64,000 nucleotides of DNA from the NCBI GenBank assembly GCA_023408815.1, contig JAEYJO010000066.1, forward strand, positions 1 through 64,000. The letters are read 5' to 3'. The stretch's first letter is position 1. Every line of letters starts with the position of its first letter. Made by a program: the position numbers and the translations under genes. Shown in pieces: positions 18,313 through 26,668 of the stretch. This DNA comes from Bacillota bacterium. Lineage in GTDB: Bacteria > Bacillota > Clostridia > Lachnospirales > Lachnospiraceae. A model generated the notes under the pieces. It was not told the origin of the DNA. It made no database searches and worked only from the letters and a program-made list of their open reading frames with translations.

Positions 18313-19095
18313 ATGCAGATGGAAAATTTTTTTGATTTAACGGGGAAAGTAGCAGTTGTAACAGGAGCAAGCTCAGGACTTGGGGCAGATGCGGCGTTTG
18401 CTTATGCAAAGGCGGGAGCGGATGTAGCAATATTGGCAAGACGTGTGGAAAAGCTCAATGAGGTAAAAGCTGAAATTGAGAAGACAGGTAGAAAGGTCGC
18501 GGCAGTCGGCTGTGACGTGAGAGATGAGGAAAGTGTGAAAACGGCAATCGATACCGTACTGAAGACCTTTGGGCATATTGATATCTTACTGAACAATGCA
18601 GGTGTAGCCGTGCGGGGAGGTGTTGACAGCATGACGGTGGAAGAATGGGACAAGTCCTTTGATACCAACGTAAAGGGGATATTTCTGGCAAGCAAGTATG
18701 TGATTCCTCAAATGAAGGAAAGAGGCTATGGCAAGGTCGTTAATATTGCATCTGTCAATGCCGTCGTTGCGGATAAATTTGATGTATTCATCAGACATTC
18801 CTATAACTCATCAAAGGCGGCGGTAGTCGGCCTGACAAGGGGTATGGCAGCTTCCTATGCCAGATATGGGATCACGGTAAATGCCATAGGGCCGGCTCTT
18901 TTTGAAAGTGAGATGACCAGCTCAACGTTATTTAAATCAGAGGAATTCCTGACAAAATACAATACGATGAATCCTGCCGGACGTCCGGGTGACAAAGGAG
19001 AATTAAACGGTACGGTGCTTTATCTTTCCAGCGATGCTTCCAGCTATGTACAGGGACAGTTTATTATTGTAGACGGCGGAGGAGCTTTAGTATAG
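18313..19095 (+). CDS. short-chain dehydrogenase/reductase
   Basis: A 260-residue classical SDR that interconverts an alcohol and a ketone with NAD(P). Cofactor motif TGASSGLG at 17-24, NNAG near residue 96, catalytic Ser147 and Tyr164-x3-Lys168. It follows the fusion gene by 50 bases with GAGAGGA as ribosome site, so the two probably act on the same compound, one on C=C and the other on C=O/C-OH. Substrate unknown. Confidence 0.88.
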   Translation: MQMENFFDLTGKVAVVTGASSGLGADAAFAYAKAGADVAILARRVEKLNEVKAEIEKTGRKVAAVGCDVRDEESVKTAIDTVLKTFGHIDILLNNAGVAVRGGVDSMTVEEWDKSFDTNVKGIFLASKYVIPQMKERGYGKVVNIASVNAVVADKFDVFIRHSYNSSKAAVVGLTRGMAASYARYGITVNAIGPALFESEMTSSTLFKSEEFLTKYNTMNPAGRPGDKGELNGTVLYLSSDASSYVQGQFIIVDGGGALV

Positions 19096-19101
19096 GAAAA
19101 A

Positions 19102-19337
19102 TTAAGACGGCGGGAGCCATACCGTAAAGGTGGATCCGCCCCCCGGCGTATCGGTAATCCGGATAGAGCCGCTATGAGCCTGAACAATTTCAGAAGCGAT
19201 GCATAAACCTAACCCGAAGTGCCCTTTGGCGCTTCGGGATTTTTCACTTCGGTAAAAGCGATGAAAAATCTTCTCCTTCTCATCATTGGGAATACCGATT
19301 CCCGTATCGCTGACGATAATAAGAAAATGCTTTTTTC
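19102..19337 (-). pseudogene. 3' fragment of a sensor histidine kinase gene (left copy of 234-bp repeat)
   Basis: The last ~78 codons of a kinase, including the stop codon, matching 29591-29824 of the intact kinase gene with about nine mismatches and no gaps. The encoded piece spans the ATPase-domain end (DTGIGIPNDEKEKIFHRFYRS and GLGLCIAS). The reading frame is kept, but everything upstream of 19337 is unrelated. It marks the left edge of the peptide island. Confidence 0.9.
19104..19337. repeat. 234-bp direct repeat, left copy
   Basis: Ungapped, about 96% identical to 29591-29824, same orientation. The two copies bracket the peptide island of roughly 10.25 kb. Confidence 0.92.
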
Positions 19338-19641
19338 CTTTTACAATTTTATAAACTGTTTTGGTACTGATATTAAGTATTTGACTTAGTTTGTGTATAG
19401 TAGCAATAAGGATAACATATAAAAAACTTAATTAGAAGAAGGTTGTTTGTCAGTAATTGGATTTTCTTTTATTTAGATATATTTTCATATACCGTCCTGC
19501 CCATATTCCTTCGCCTGTTTATTTTTACATAATAAATAATTCTCCTCCCCTAAATGAAGATAGAATTCGATAATATTATCAAAAAAGGGGTAAGATTCTA
19601 ATGTGGAAACGATTGACAAAGATGTTTTTAGTATAGATAAG

Positions 19642-19656
19642 ATACGTTAAACGTAT
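19642..19656. promoter_or_regulatory. 15-bp perfect palindrome, possible operator
   Basis: ATACGTT-A-AACGTAT, 7-bp arms around one base. A TTGACA hexamer lies 24 bases upstream (19613-19618), but no convincing -10 box accompanies it. The binding protein is unknown. Confidence 0.45.
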
Positions 19657-19844
19657 GGAGCAAGATAATTCTATGTTTACAAAATTAATAATAAATATAT
19701 CGTTGTATCCAATGAATTCAACAAAGAAGAGTAATATTTTGTAAATGATCTCGGTTTATCTATGCCCAAACTAAAGTTAACTAAAATGAGATTTATTGGT
19801 TTCTAATAATAAACAGTAGGTATTAAAATGTTTTAATAAAAAAC

Positions 19845-19872
19845 ACTTTTATGTTTATACTTTTATGTTTAT
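19845..19872 (+). repeat. tandem 14-bp direct repeat abutting the -35 box
   Basis: ACTTTTATGTTTAT occurs twice in tandem (19845-19858 and 19859-19872) and runs straight into TTGACA. Direct repeats at this place are typical of activator binding sites. Confidence 0.7.
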
Positions 19873-19899
19873 TGACATTTATCGATTTTTTGTTAAAAT
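19872..19899 (+). promoter_or_regulatory. promoter of the peptide operon
   Basis: TTGACA (19872-19877), 16-bp spacer, TAAAAT (19894-19899), about 86 bases before the precursor start. Confidence 0.75.
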
Positions 19900-19906
19900 A
19901 GTAATG

Positions 19907-20182
19907 AAGGAAGGCAATATAAGTTTCTTATTTCATAATTACTATTTTAAGATTATTATTTGGTAAAAGGAGGAATTTGCAATTATGAAACGTTTAGAAG
20001 ACATATTATGGGGGGATGCCCTTCCGGATAATGCAAGTAACAATATAGGTAGTGATAATATTTATGAGCCTAATGATAGGCTTGAACTCTATGTATGCTG
20101 TGGTGGAACTGGCGGTAATCCGCCGCCTACACATGTGAGCGGTATTGGCTGTAAATAATTAGGCTGTTTTGTTGCCTTCCTT
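19907..20182 (+). repeat. 11-bp inverted repeat flanking the precursor gene
   Basis: AAGGAAGGCAA at 19907-19917 is the exact reverse complement of TTGCCTTCCTT at 20172-20182. The arms lie in the 5' leader and just after the precursor stop, so the precursor mRNA could close into a loop. The right arm is followed by TTATC only, so it is not a simple terminator. Confidence 0.6.
19985..20158 (+). CDS. RiPP precursor peptide (57 residues)
   Basis: An ATG preceded by AAAGGAGG at proper spacing opens a 57-residue peptide. The first ~37 residues form an acidic, Asn/Asp-rich leader beginning MKRLEDILWGD. The last 20 are a compact core with Cys38, Cys39 and Cys56: CCGGTGGNPPPTHVSGIGC, then Lys. Position right after the operon promoter and directly before two radical-SAM maturases is the standard place for a RiPP precursor. 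No lanthipeptide, lasso or cyclodehydratase enzymes are nearby, so the changes are expected to be radical-SAM made: thioether, epimerisation or C-C crosslink. I do not recognise the family. Confidence 0.85.
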   Translation: MKRLEDILWGDALPDNASNNIGSDNIYEPNDRLELYVCCGGTGGNPPPTHVSGIGCK

Positions 20183-20252
20183 TTATCTGCTTATAGTGGT
20201 AGTTTATTAACGTTTTTATTTAAATTTATGTAAGAGGGGGAATTACATACAG

Positions 20253-21371
20253 ATGGCTAATCTTATGCTTCCATTTTTTTATGGTGTCAATGCAATGGAG
20301 CATATATCAGGTGTTCAGGGTATTTCGCTGCAATTCCATATCACAGCGGAATGCGATCAAAGATGTAAACACTGTTATATGTTCAATTCGTCTTATTATA
20401 AATCCCAGATTGAAAATACATTAAATGGTCAACAAATGATTGATTTAATTGATGAGTATTTTGCATTACTTGCAGAATATGGTAGTTTTGGATATGTGGC
20501 ATTAACTGGTGGAGATCCGTTACTAAGCCAGCATTTTTGGAATATACTTAAGCACATTAATTTACATTATTCTGAAAGATGCTCTGTAGTCGTGCTGGGT
20601 AATCCCTATCATATTACGGGAGCAACGGCAAAAAAAATGAAATCATTAGGTGTGGACGGATATCAAATTAGTCTTGATGGCTTAAAAAAGACGCACGATT
20701 ATTTAAGAAAATCTGGCAGTTTTGACAGTTCTATGCGTGCACTAGAAACTCTTTATGATGCGGGAATTCAGACGATGGTGGCTTTTACCCTTTCAAAACT
20801 AAACGTTGGGGAGTTAATCCCCTTATTTGAATATTTACAAAGTCAGGAATTTATAAGCGGATTTGGTTTTGATAGAATGATTCCCACTGGAAATGGACAA
20901 AAAATTAAAGATGAGATTTTTACTTCCGGAGAATATAGACAGATTTTGTTTGATGTCTTAAAGCATGAGGTGTTAAAAAAGTCTTATCTTATTATTTCCA
21001 AAAAAGAAGAAATGTGGAAATTACTTCTATATGAGTTGGGATTAATTGATCCTATTGATACCAGCCAAAAAGAACACTTTGTAATAGGCTGTGCCTGTGG
21101 TACGGGTACTGTTTCTGTATTGGCTGATGGTACAGTGTTTCCATGCAGAAAATTGGAGATGGCAGGAGGAAAATATCCAGAGCAAAGTTTTAAAGATATT
21201 TTTATTAATAATGAAGTAACTAAATTATTCAGGCAATATGATAAATTTACGGGATGTTCTACCTGCAAAGCGAATATTATTTGTCGTGGTTGTCCGTCTA
21301 TGAAATATGCAGTTACGGGTGATTTTTTTGGGCACGAACCTTATTGCTGGAGGTGTAAATCCGATGAATGA
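20253..21371 (+). CDS. radical-SAM/SPASM peptide maturase 1
   Basis: A 372-residue radical-SAM enzyme. Cys34, Cys38 and Cys41 (CDQRCKHCYM) bind the catalytic [4Fe-4S] cluster and GGDP is the SAM motif. The C-terminal SPASM region is Cys-rich (IGCACG, FPCRK, CSTCKANIICRGCPS, YCWRC) and would hold auxiliary clusters. Such enzymes modify ribosomal peptides. AGAGGGGG precedes the ATG at a rather long spacing. Its stop overlaps the start of the second maturase. The precursor at 19985-20158 is the evident substrate. Confidence 0.9.
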   Translation: MANLMLPFFYGVNAMEHISGVQGISLQFHITAECDQRCKHCYMFNSSYYKSQIENTLNGQQMIDLIDEYFALLAEYGSFGYVALTGGDPLLSQHFWNILKHINLHYSERCSVVVLGNPYHITGATAKKMKSLGVDGYQISLDGLKKTHDYLRKSGSFDSSMRALETLYDAGIQTMVAFTLSKLNVGELIPLFEYLQSQEFISGFGFDRMIPTGNGQKIKDEIFTSGEYRQILFDVLKHEVLKKSYLIISKKEEMWKLLLYELGLIDPIDTSQKEHFVIGCACGTGTVSVLADGTVFPCRKLEMAGGKYPEQSFKDIFINNEVTKLFRQYDKFTGCSTCKANIICRGCPSMKYAVTGDFFGHEPYCWRCKSDE

Positions 21372-22599
21372 TAATATATATGTAATAGATGCGGGTCAAA
21401 ATTACATGATGATAAACATAGACAGCTTGGAATATGTAATGATTCCGAAAAACGAGATATTAAATTTCTCTTGTGATGAAAAATTAAGAGTGAAATTGTC
21501 ATATGTAGATCGTTTTAATCCGGTATCGTGCAAAGAAATAATAGAACCTACTATTATTACCAGCTTTAATTGTAATTATTCCTGTGAGTATTGTTTTGAA
21601 CATGGAATTGAAAGATGCCATGAGCGTTTACTTCCTCAGGATATTCCTCTGATTATGGATTTTTATCAGGCATATTGTAAGCGCTATTCGTTTCCATTTA
21701 CTTTCGGAGCGTTAACTATTATGGGAGGAGAACCATTGCTGCCGGAAAATAGAGAGACATTGGAGCATATATCAGAACTGTGGCCGGACAGTCTCCTGAA
21801 AATAACGACAAATGGAACATATATAGAAGAATATTCAGATTATATAATTAACAATAAAGTGCAATTCAAGGTATCTGTTGATGGTACGGAAGAAATTCAT
21901 TTTAAGCGGAGAAGATGTCAGCAAAAAGATGCTTATGAAAAGGCTATTAAAGGTATTTCCATGCTTTTAAATAATCAAATTAATACAACTATTGTCACGG
22001 TATTTGATCCTGAAAATATAGAAGATTACCCCAGGTTTTTCGATTTACTTGAAGGTATTGGGTGGCTAAGGGTTCCGGAATTGACGGTTGGATTCGTTTT
22101 GGAGATAGGTTGCGGAGGTGATGATATTGCTGCGGATAATGTAATTCGTGCATTGAAAGCTTTTCGAAAGTTGAAGAGTATTGATAAACGTACATATTAT
22201 GTTAATGCCCAAAAACTGGTCCCAGGGTGTCTGAATCTGGTTGAGGCGATTATGGAAGCGCAGCAGAAGATATACGATCCGTATAGGTGTGCATGTTTGG
22301 GTTCCCCCGATTTTACATTTTTTCCGGACGGAACGATTCATTTATGCACGGCATTTCAGAACAGTTCTGGATGTGTGGGGCGCTACAAACCTAACATAGA
22401 GATAGACCAAGAAAAAATTGAATTATTTAGAAAGCGTAGAATCGATACTATGAGTAAATGTAAAAAATGTTCCATGAAGGCTTTATGTCGTGGTGGTTGT
22501 GCTGCTACAGTTATGAAGAAGTTGGGTAATCCTTTGGGTGTCTGCTGTGAACTTTGGGAATCTCCGTTATTTTTGGAGTATTTCGAAACAGTCTTATAA
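21364..22599 (+). CDS. radical-SAM/SPASM peptide maturase 2
   Basis: A 411-residue radical-SAM enzyme with Cys70, Cys74 and Cys77 (CNYSCEYCFE) and the SAM motif MGGEP. The SPASM-type C-terminus has CKKCSMKALCRGGC and later Cys residues. About 65 residues precede the catalytic domain, a common place for substrate-recognition elements in peptide maturases. The ATG at 21364 overlaps the stop of maturase 1 by 8 bases with GGAGG before it, so translation is coupled. Confidence 0.9.
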   Translation: MNDNIYVIDAGQNYMMINIDSLEYVMIPKNEILNFSCDEKLRVKLSYVDRFNPVSCKEIIEPTIITSFNCNYSCEYCFEHGIERCHERLLPQDIPLIMDFYQAYCKRYSFPFTFGALTIMGGEPLLPENRETLEHISELWPDSLLKITTNGTYIEEYSDYIINNKVQFKVSVDGTEEIHFKRRRCQQKDAYEKAIKGISMLLNNQINTTIVTVFDPENIEDYPRFFDLLEGIGWLRVPELTVGFVLEIGCGGDDIAADNVIRALKAFRKLKSIDKRTYYVNAQKLVPGCLNLVEAIMEAQQKIYDPYRCACLGSPDFTFFPDGTIHLCTAFQNSSGCVGRYKPNIEIDQEKIELFRKRRIDTMSKCKKCSMKALCRGGCAATVMKKLGNPLGVCCELWESPLFLEYFETVL

Positions 22600-22613
22600 G
22601 AGGAGAAATACAT

Positions 22614-23606
22614 ATGGATCGGATATTATTTATCGGGGATTATTATCCTTTATTTTCTTATAAATCAAGACAAAACTTTAATATTGTGGAAGAACTTCAT
22701 AAAAAAGGACATGATATTATTCTTCTAAGTAAGGCATGGTGTACTGTAAATGAAAATAATTTTTATGGAACTGTTCAAAAGCTGTCATGCGATTATCCGT
22801 TTTATAAAAGGTATTTTCTTGATCCCGTTCAGATAAGAAACTATAACATAGATATTTTCAATGCTTTTTTGGGATTAGGCTGCAAGGTAATTGAAAGGGA
22901 ACATATCACACAAATTATTTTCGCTGACGATATTATTTATAGCCCAATAGTGGAGTTGTTAAAAAAAAGATATAACATACCATGTTATCTTTTCTTGTTT
23001 TGGGCTGAATCTTTTAAGTGCATGATGGACGACTATGTATGGCCTTATATGAATGCGAATTTAGAAGCATATGATCAAATATTTACATATTTGCCATACA
23101 AGGAAACTTTAGTTAAGTACATGAATATCAATGGAAACAAGATAAGAACTGTTTGTACAGTAAGTAACACTTTGCCGGAAAATTACTGTTATAAGCTGCC
23201 AAACAATATTTATCTGTATAGCGAAGATCTCAATGCTGAACATTTGAAAAGAATACTGACTGATATAAGTAAGAAGCTAAATTATAGTGGGGCGAAGATA
23301 TATATTATTTCAGCATCTATAGAGGATTCGGACACTTTCATATTTGAAGATAATCATTACAAAAAGCTGGAATTCAAAGACATTCCCAAGGGTGCCGCGG
23401 TTTTATATGATTATGAGCTACTTGTAAGTAATCCTGTTAATTTTGGTTTTATTTTTACATGCTTGTCCTGTGGTTTCTATCCAATAATAAATGAAAATCA
23501 TTTGTCTGGGTTGAAAGAATTAAATATGAGCTATTGCAAGCTTGGAAATTACTACGTGGTTAATGATTATAAAAAAGAAGATGTGATGGTAGGTGATTAT
23601 ATTTGA
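22614..23606 (+). CDS. glycosyltransferase-like protein of the peptide operon
   Basis: A 330-residue protein whose start (LFIGDYYPLFSYKSRQNFNIVEEL) looks like the N-terminal Rossmann domain of GT-B glycosyltransferases. The C-terminal nucleotide-sugar motif (E-x7-E) is not clear, so activity is uncertain. GAGGAG precedes the start, 15 bases after maturase 2. In this setting it could glycosylate the peptide (for example on Thr, Ser or Cys of the core) or be a degenerate scaffold. Medium-low certainty on function, high that the gene is real. Confidence 0.6.
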   Translation: MDRILFIGDYYPLFSYKSRQNFNIVEELHKKGHDIILLSKAWCTVNENNFYGTVQKLSCDYPFYKRYFLDPVQIRNYNIDIFNAFLGLGCKVIEREHITQIIFADDIIYSPIVELLKKRYNIPCYLFLFWAESFKCMMDDYVWPYMNANLEAYDQIFTYLPYKETLVKYMNINGNKIRTVCTVSNTLPENYCYKLPNNIYLYSEDLNAEHLKRILTDISKKLNYSGAKIYIISASIEDSDTFIFEDNHYKKLEFKDIPKGAAVLYDYELLVSNPVNFGFIFTCLSCGFYPIINENHLSGLKELNMSYCKLGNYYVVNDYKKEDVMVGDYI

Positions 23607-23622
23607 TAAGGGGAGACTAAAT

Positions 23623-25236
23623 ATGAAGAAAGTAAGACTTGTTGGGATATCCACATCAATGCTGCTTTTCATATCAATGCTATTTTTTATATCCGGCTGT
23701 TCAAAGAACAGAGAGTTTGTGAATGGGACATATAATAGAGAGGAAGGCTATGCTGCTTCATTTCGGACAAAATATTTAGTAATGGATGATTTGACGATGC
23801 ACATGAAAGAAGCCATTTTTGAAGAGGATATGGCTAGAAATGCGGCAAAAGTAATAGAAGATGATTACAAGCAAATACAAAAGGCAGGAAATGGACAGGA
23901 AAATGCCGTGGCAGTCTATCTTGTGGATAAAACTCTTTCTGGAAAGCCACAGACGGTGGGGGATAAGCTTTTTTGTACGCCGGAGGATATACAAACCGGG
24001 GAATACAGACTTTATTTGACGCAGGCAAGCTTTCGGTTATCCTGTCTATGGAAAGGCATTGGGTTGGAATGGTATATTTTCGGTGTACCGGAAACGAAAA
24101 GTGCGGAAACAGAAAGGTTGAAGGCTTATTACGATGAAAAAATTAATATGCCCATGCTTTCCTTGTTGCCGGTCTACTTCATAGAAGAATTTTCCGATGC
24201 AGATACCATAAGCCTGGCAGAAAGTACAGCCTTTTCGCTGACGGAATACATCATATCCAATTCGGGGCTCTCTGAATACCTTATTGCGGATCCTGTGGAG
24301 GAATACCGGAAAGAATGGTTGCAGTCCATAGGTGCTGTAGGAGATTCTAATTCATTAAGGATAACGGGTGATGCGATGAGTTTTACTGTGTCTGAGGAAT
24401 ATCCTGTGGTGATAGGTTATGAAAATTACACTTTCAATTTTGTCCCCACCGATTGGCTGAAGGATGGAAATGATATTTATGTTTTTTTGGCAGACTTACT
24501 TGAAGGCTGTGATTCTCTTTTTTCGACACTGGAGAAAACGGAACCTGAGACCTATGCAATAGTCTCACAAAGACGAGAGAAACAGCATATCAATGTTTAT
24601 TTTATGGATTCAGACGTTTTAGTATCCCATGCATCAAGGGATGGTGGCGTGTACCTTAATATGAAAGCAGATGCATACCATGAAATATTTCATATACTAT
24701 TACCAGGTAAGCGTGAGGAAGAGCGTTGGCTTGAGGAAGGGATTATAACGTTACTTACCATTCAGACGCAATCCAAATATATGGAAGAAGATAAAGCTCT
24801 CTTTTTTGATTGTGTAGCAAATGATGAATTTTGTGCCGGACTATCTCAGGACGACCAAGTTTTTATGAACTATATCGCGGAGTATTATTTGGGAAAAGCA
24901 TCTTTTCCCATGGAAATTGATGATTTGGATTTTGCACTATTTTATGAGGCAGTTGGGGTAATTACGTTAAAGAAACCAGACTTGCCCACTACATTGGGAA
25001 TGGCAGTTATAGACATTAACCAACGTAAAAACATATTTGGCTATGATAGCCTACCGGGAGAAGGCGGAAATGGGTTGACCTATCCGAAAGCCTATGTATT
25101 TGCAAAGTATCTCGCAGAGAATTATGGGCTTGATATGGTGGTATCGGTAATGATAGGAGAGAAGACATTTCAAGAAGCCTTTCAGGGGGATTATGAGGAA
25201 ATATTTTCAGAATTTCTTGTTGATATATCTGCCTAA
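23623..25236 (+). CDS. surface lipoprotein with metalloprotease (HEIFH) motif
   Basis: A 537-residue protein with a signal peptide ending in lipobox ISGC (Cys26). His353-Glu-Ile-Phe-His357 is followed 14-15 residues later by WLEEG, the pattern of gluzincin peptidases of the 'MA' type, where the second Glu completes the zinc site. It would sit outside the cell on the membrane. In a RiPP operon this fits removal of the leader after export, or protection of the producer by cleaving the peptide. ATG 23623 has GGGGAGAC before it and overlaps nothing. A broken paralogous piece lies at 29307-29445. Confidence 0.75.
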   Translation: MKKVRLVGISTSMLLFISMLFFISGCSKNREFVNGTYNREEGYAASFRTKYLVMDDLTMHMKEAIFEEDMARNAAKVIEDDYKQIQKAGNGQENAVAVYLVDKTLSGKPQTVGDKLFCTPEDIQTGEYRLYLTQASFRLSCLWKGIGLEWYIFGVPETKSAETERLKAYYDEKINMPMLSLLPVYFIEEFSDADTISLAESTAFSLTEYIISNSGLSEYLIADPVEEYRKEWLQSIGAVGDSNSLRITGDAMSFTVSEEYPVVIGYENYTFNFVPTDWLKDGNDIYVFLADLLEGCDSLFSTLEKTEPETYAIVSQRREKQHINVYFMDSDVLVSHASRDGGVYLNMKADAYHEIFHILLPGKREEERWLEEGIITLLTIQTQSKYMEEDKALFFDCVANDEFCAGLSQDDQVFMNYIAEYYLGKASFPMEIDDLDFALFYEAVGVITLKKPDLPTTLGMAVIDINQRKNIFGYDSLPGEGGNGLTYPKAYVFAKYLAENYGLDMVVSVMIGEKTFQEAFQGDYEEIFSEFLVDISA

Positions 25237-25306
25237 ATCAGAAGGAATAAATATTGAGTGACTTATGAATATCGGTAACAGGTACAATGAGAGGAGGAGC
25301 AAAGAG

Positions 25307-26668
25307 GTGAGGTTAATTGAAAATATGCTTTTGATTAATGTGGATGATGAAGAACAGCATGGTCTTCTGATTCATACGTTAAGTGGAAACATAAGTGTTC
25401 TTTCTAAACAGGAAAAGGAATACATACAAAGTTGGAAAGGAAAACTCAGTATAGAACCAACAGATGAAAGTGAGAGGGGAGTATATAGGGATTTAATGGA
25501 GAATGGTTATCTGTCTGAGAATGCGGAGGCGGAGGCACGGATAGTTGACAGCATATTATCTAAATGTAGAAATAAACATGAAGATATGAAAAGACATAAT
25601 GCGGATGCAGCATTTGTCCTTACATATAAATGTAATTATGCATGTCCGTACTGTTATGAACATGCTTTAGATTACGTTAATAATAAAATACTTACCAATC
25701 AAATGGTAGACAAGATATTCAGTATATATAATGAACATTTAGAAAATATATTGCTTTATGGCGGAGAACCCTTTTTGCCGGAAACGAAACAAGTGGTGGA
25801 ATATATTATTTTAAAGGCGCCCGATGCAATATACAGTATAATAACAAATGGTTACTATTTATCGGACTTTGTTGGAATTCTAATTAAGCTTAAAGTTAAA
25901 TACATTATGGTAACATTAGATGGACCCAAGGAGCTTCATGATAGAACACGTATATTGAAGAACGGACGGGGCACATATGAACGAGTAATGAAGGGAATCA
26001 AATTATGTCTAGAGCAATCAATTCCAATAAAGATAAGAATGAATATTTCACATAATAATGTTGAACAATGTATCCGACTAAGGGAGAAACTTATCAGCAT
26101 ATTTAGTAGACAGTATGAAGCGGGAATTCTAATGTTTGAATTACAGCCTATTTTCCAATCATCCTCAAAGGTTAAATCAAATTTAAATGAGATAATTTTT
26201 TTTGATAATTCTCTATTAGCACCAATTCCTTATAATTACAATAGGATGTCACTTTCCTTATCTCCGGTACTTAAAATGTTTGCCAATAATGCCAAGATGC
26301 CGTTTCGCCCAAGGTATTGTAATTGTGACGCGGAAGGCAGGCAAATGTTTTATGATGCGGAAGGAAACATATATTCCTGTACGTTATCTTTAAGAAATGA
26401 AGCAGCCTCGATAGGGAAATATTATCCTGATTATTCTTTGAAGAAGAATAGTATATTTACCAGAAATATTGAATCAGTAGAACAGTGTAAAAACTGCAAG
26501 TTAAAATTTCTTTGTGGAGGAGGATGTGCCAATGCTATTATTGATGCAGACGGCAATGCGATGAAGCCGAATTGTTCTGCCATACAGAAAGAGGTGTACT
26601 ATGAATTACCCAGATTATTTAAAAAATATATGCAAGACAGAAGAAACACGGGACAAGCTTTACAGTGA
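25307..26668 (+). CDS. radical-SAM/SPASM peptide maturase 3
   Basis: A 453-residue radical-SAM enzyme with Cys109, Cys113 and Cys116 (CNYACPYCYE), YGGEP, and SPASM cysteines CKNCKLKFLCGGGC. The ~100-residue N-terminal extension resembles the leader-binding front domain common in SPASM peptide maturases. I place the start at GTG 25307 because AGGAGG (25292-25297) lies nine bases upstream; ATG 25265 has no ribosome site. It overlaps the next gene by 68 bases. Confidence 0.87.
   Translation: MRLIENMLLINVDDEEQHGLLIHTLSGNISVLSKQEKEYIQSWKGKLSIEPTDESERGVYRDLMENGYLSENAEAEARIVDSILSKCRNKHEDMKRHNADAAFVLTYKCNYACPYCYEHALDYVNNKILTNQMVDKIFSIYNEHLENILLYGGEPFLPETKQVVEYIILKAPDAIYSIITNGYYLSDFVGILIKLKVKYIMVTLDGPKELHDRTRILKNGRGTYERVMKGIKLCLEQSIPIKIRMNISHNNVEQCIRLREKLISIFSRQYEAGILMFELQPIFQSSSKVKSNLNEIIFFDNSLLAPIPYNYNRMSLSLSPVLKMFANNAKMPFRPRYCNCDAEGRQMFYDAEGNIYSCTLSLRNEAASIGKYYPDYSLKKNSIFTRNIESVEQCKNCKLKFLCGGGCANAIIDADGNAMKPNCSAIQKEVYYELPRLFKKYMQDRRNTGQALQ

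Larger units (their letters stand above)
19338..19984. other. 647-bp AT-rich intergenic region before the precursor gene
   Basis: No protein gene is supported. It holds a perfect 15-bp palindrome ATACGTTAAACGTAT (19642-19656), a tandem 14-bp repeat (19845-19872), a strong promoter (19872-19899), a long untranslated leader, and one arm of an inverted repeat (19907-19917). No transposase remnant or tRNA-like sequence is seen. The length and content suggest a regulatory region, possibly carrying insertion-junction debris on its left. Confidence 0.7.

Noticed and set aside
19338..19984. Insertion sequence or transposase remnant at the left of the peptide island
   Set aside because: No transposase-like frame or terminal inverted repeats found; the region reads as regulatory DNA.
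25265..25306. ATG start for maturase 3
   Set aside because: No ribosome binding site; GTG 25307 has a strong AGGAGG at correct spacing.
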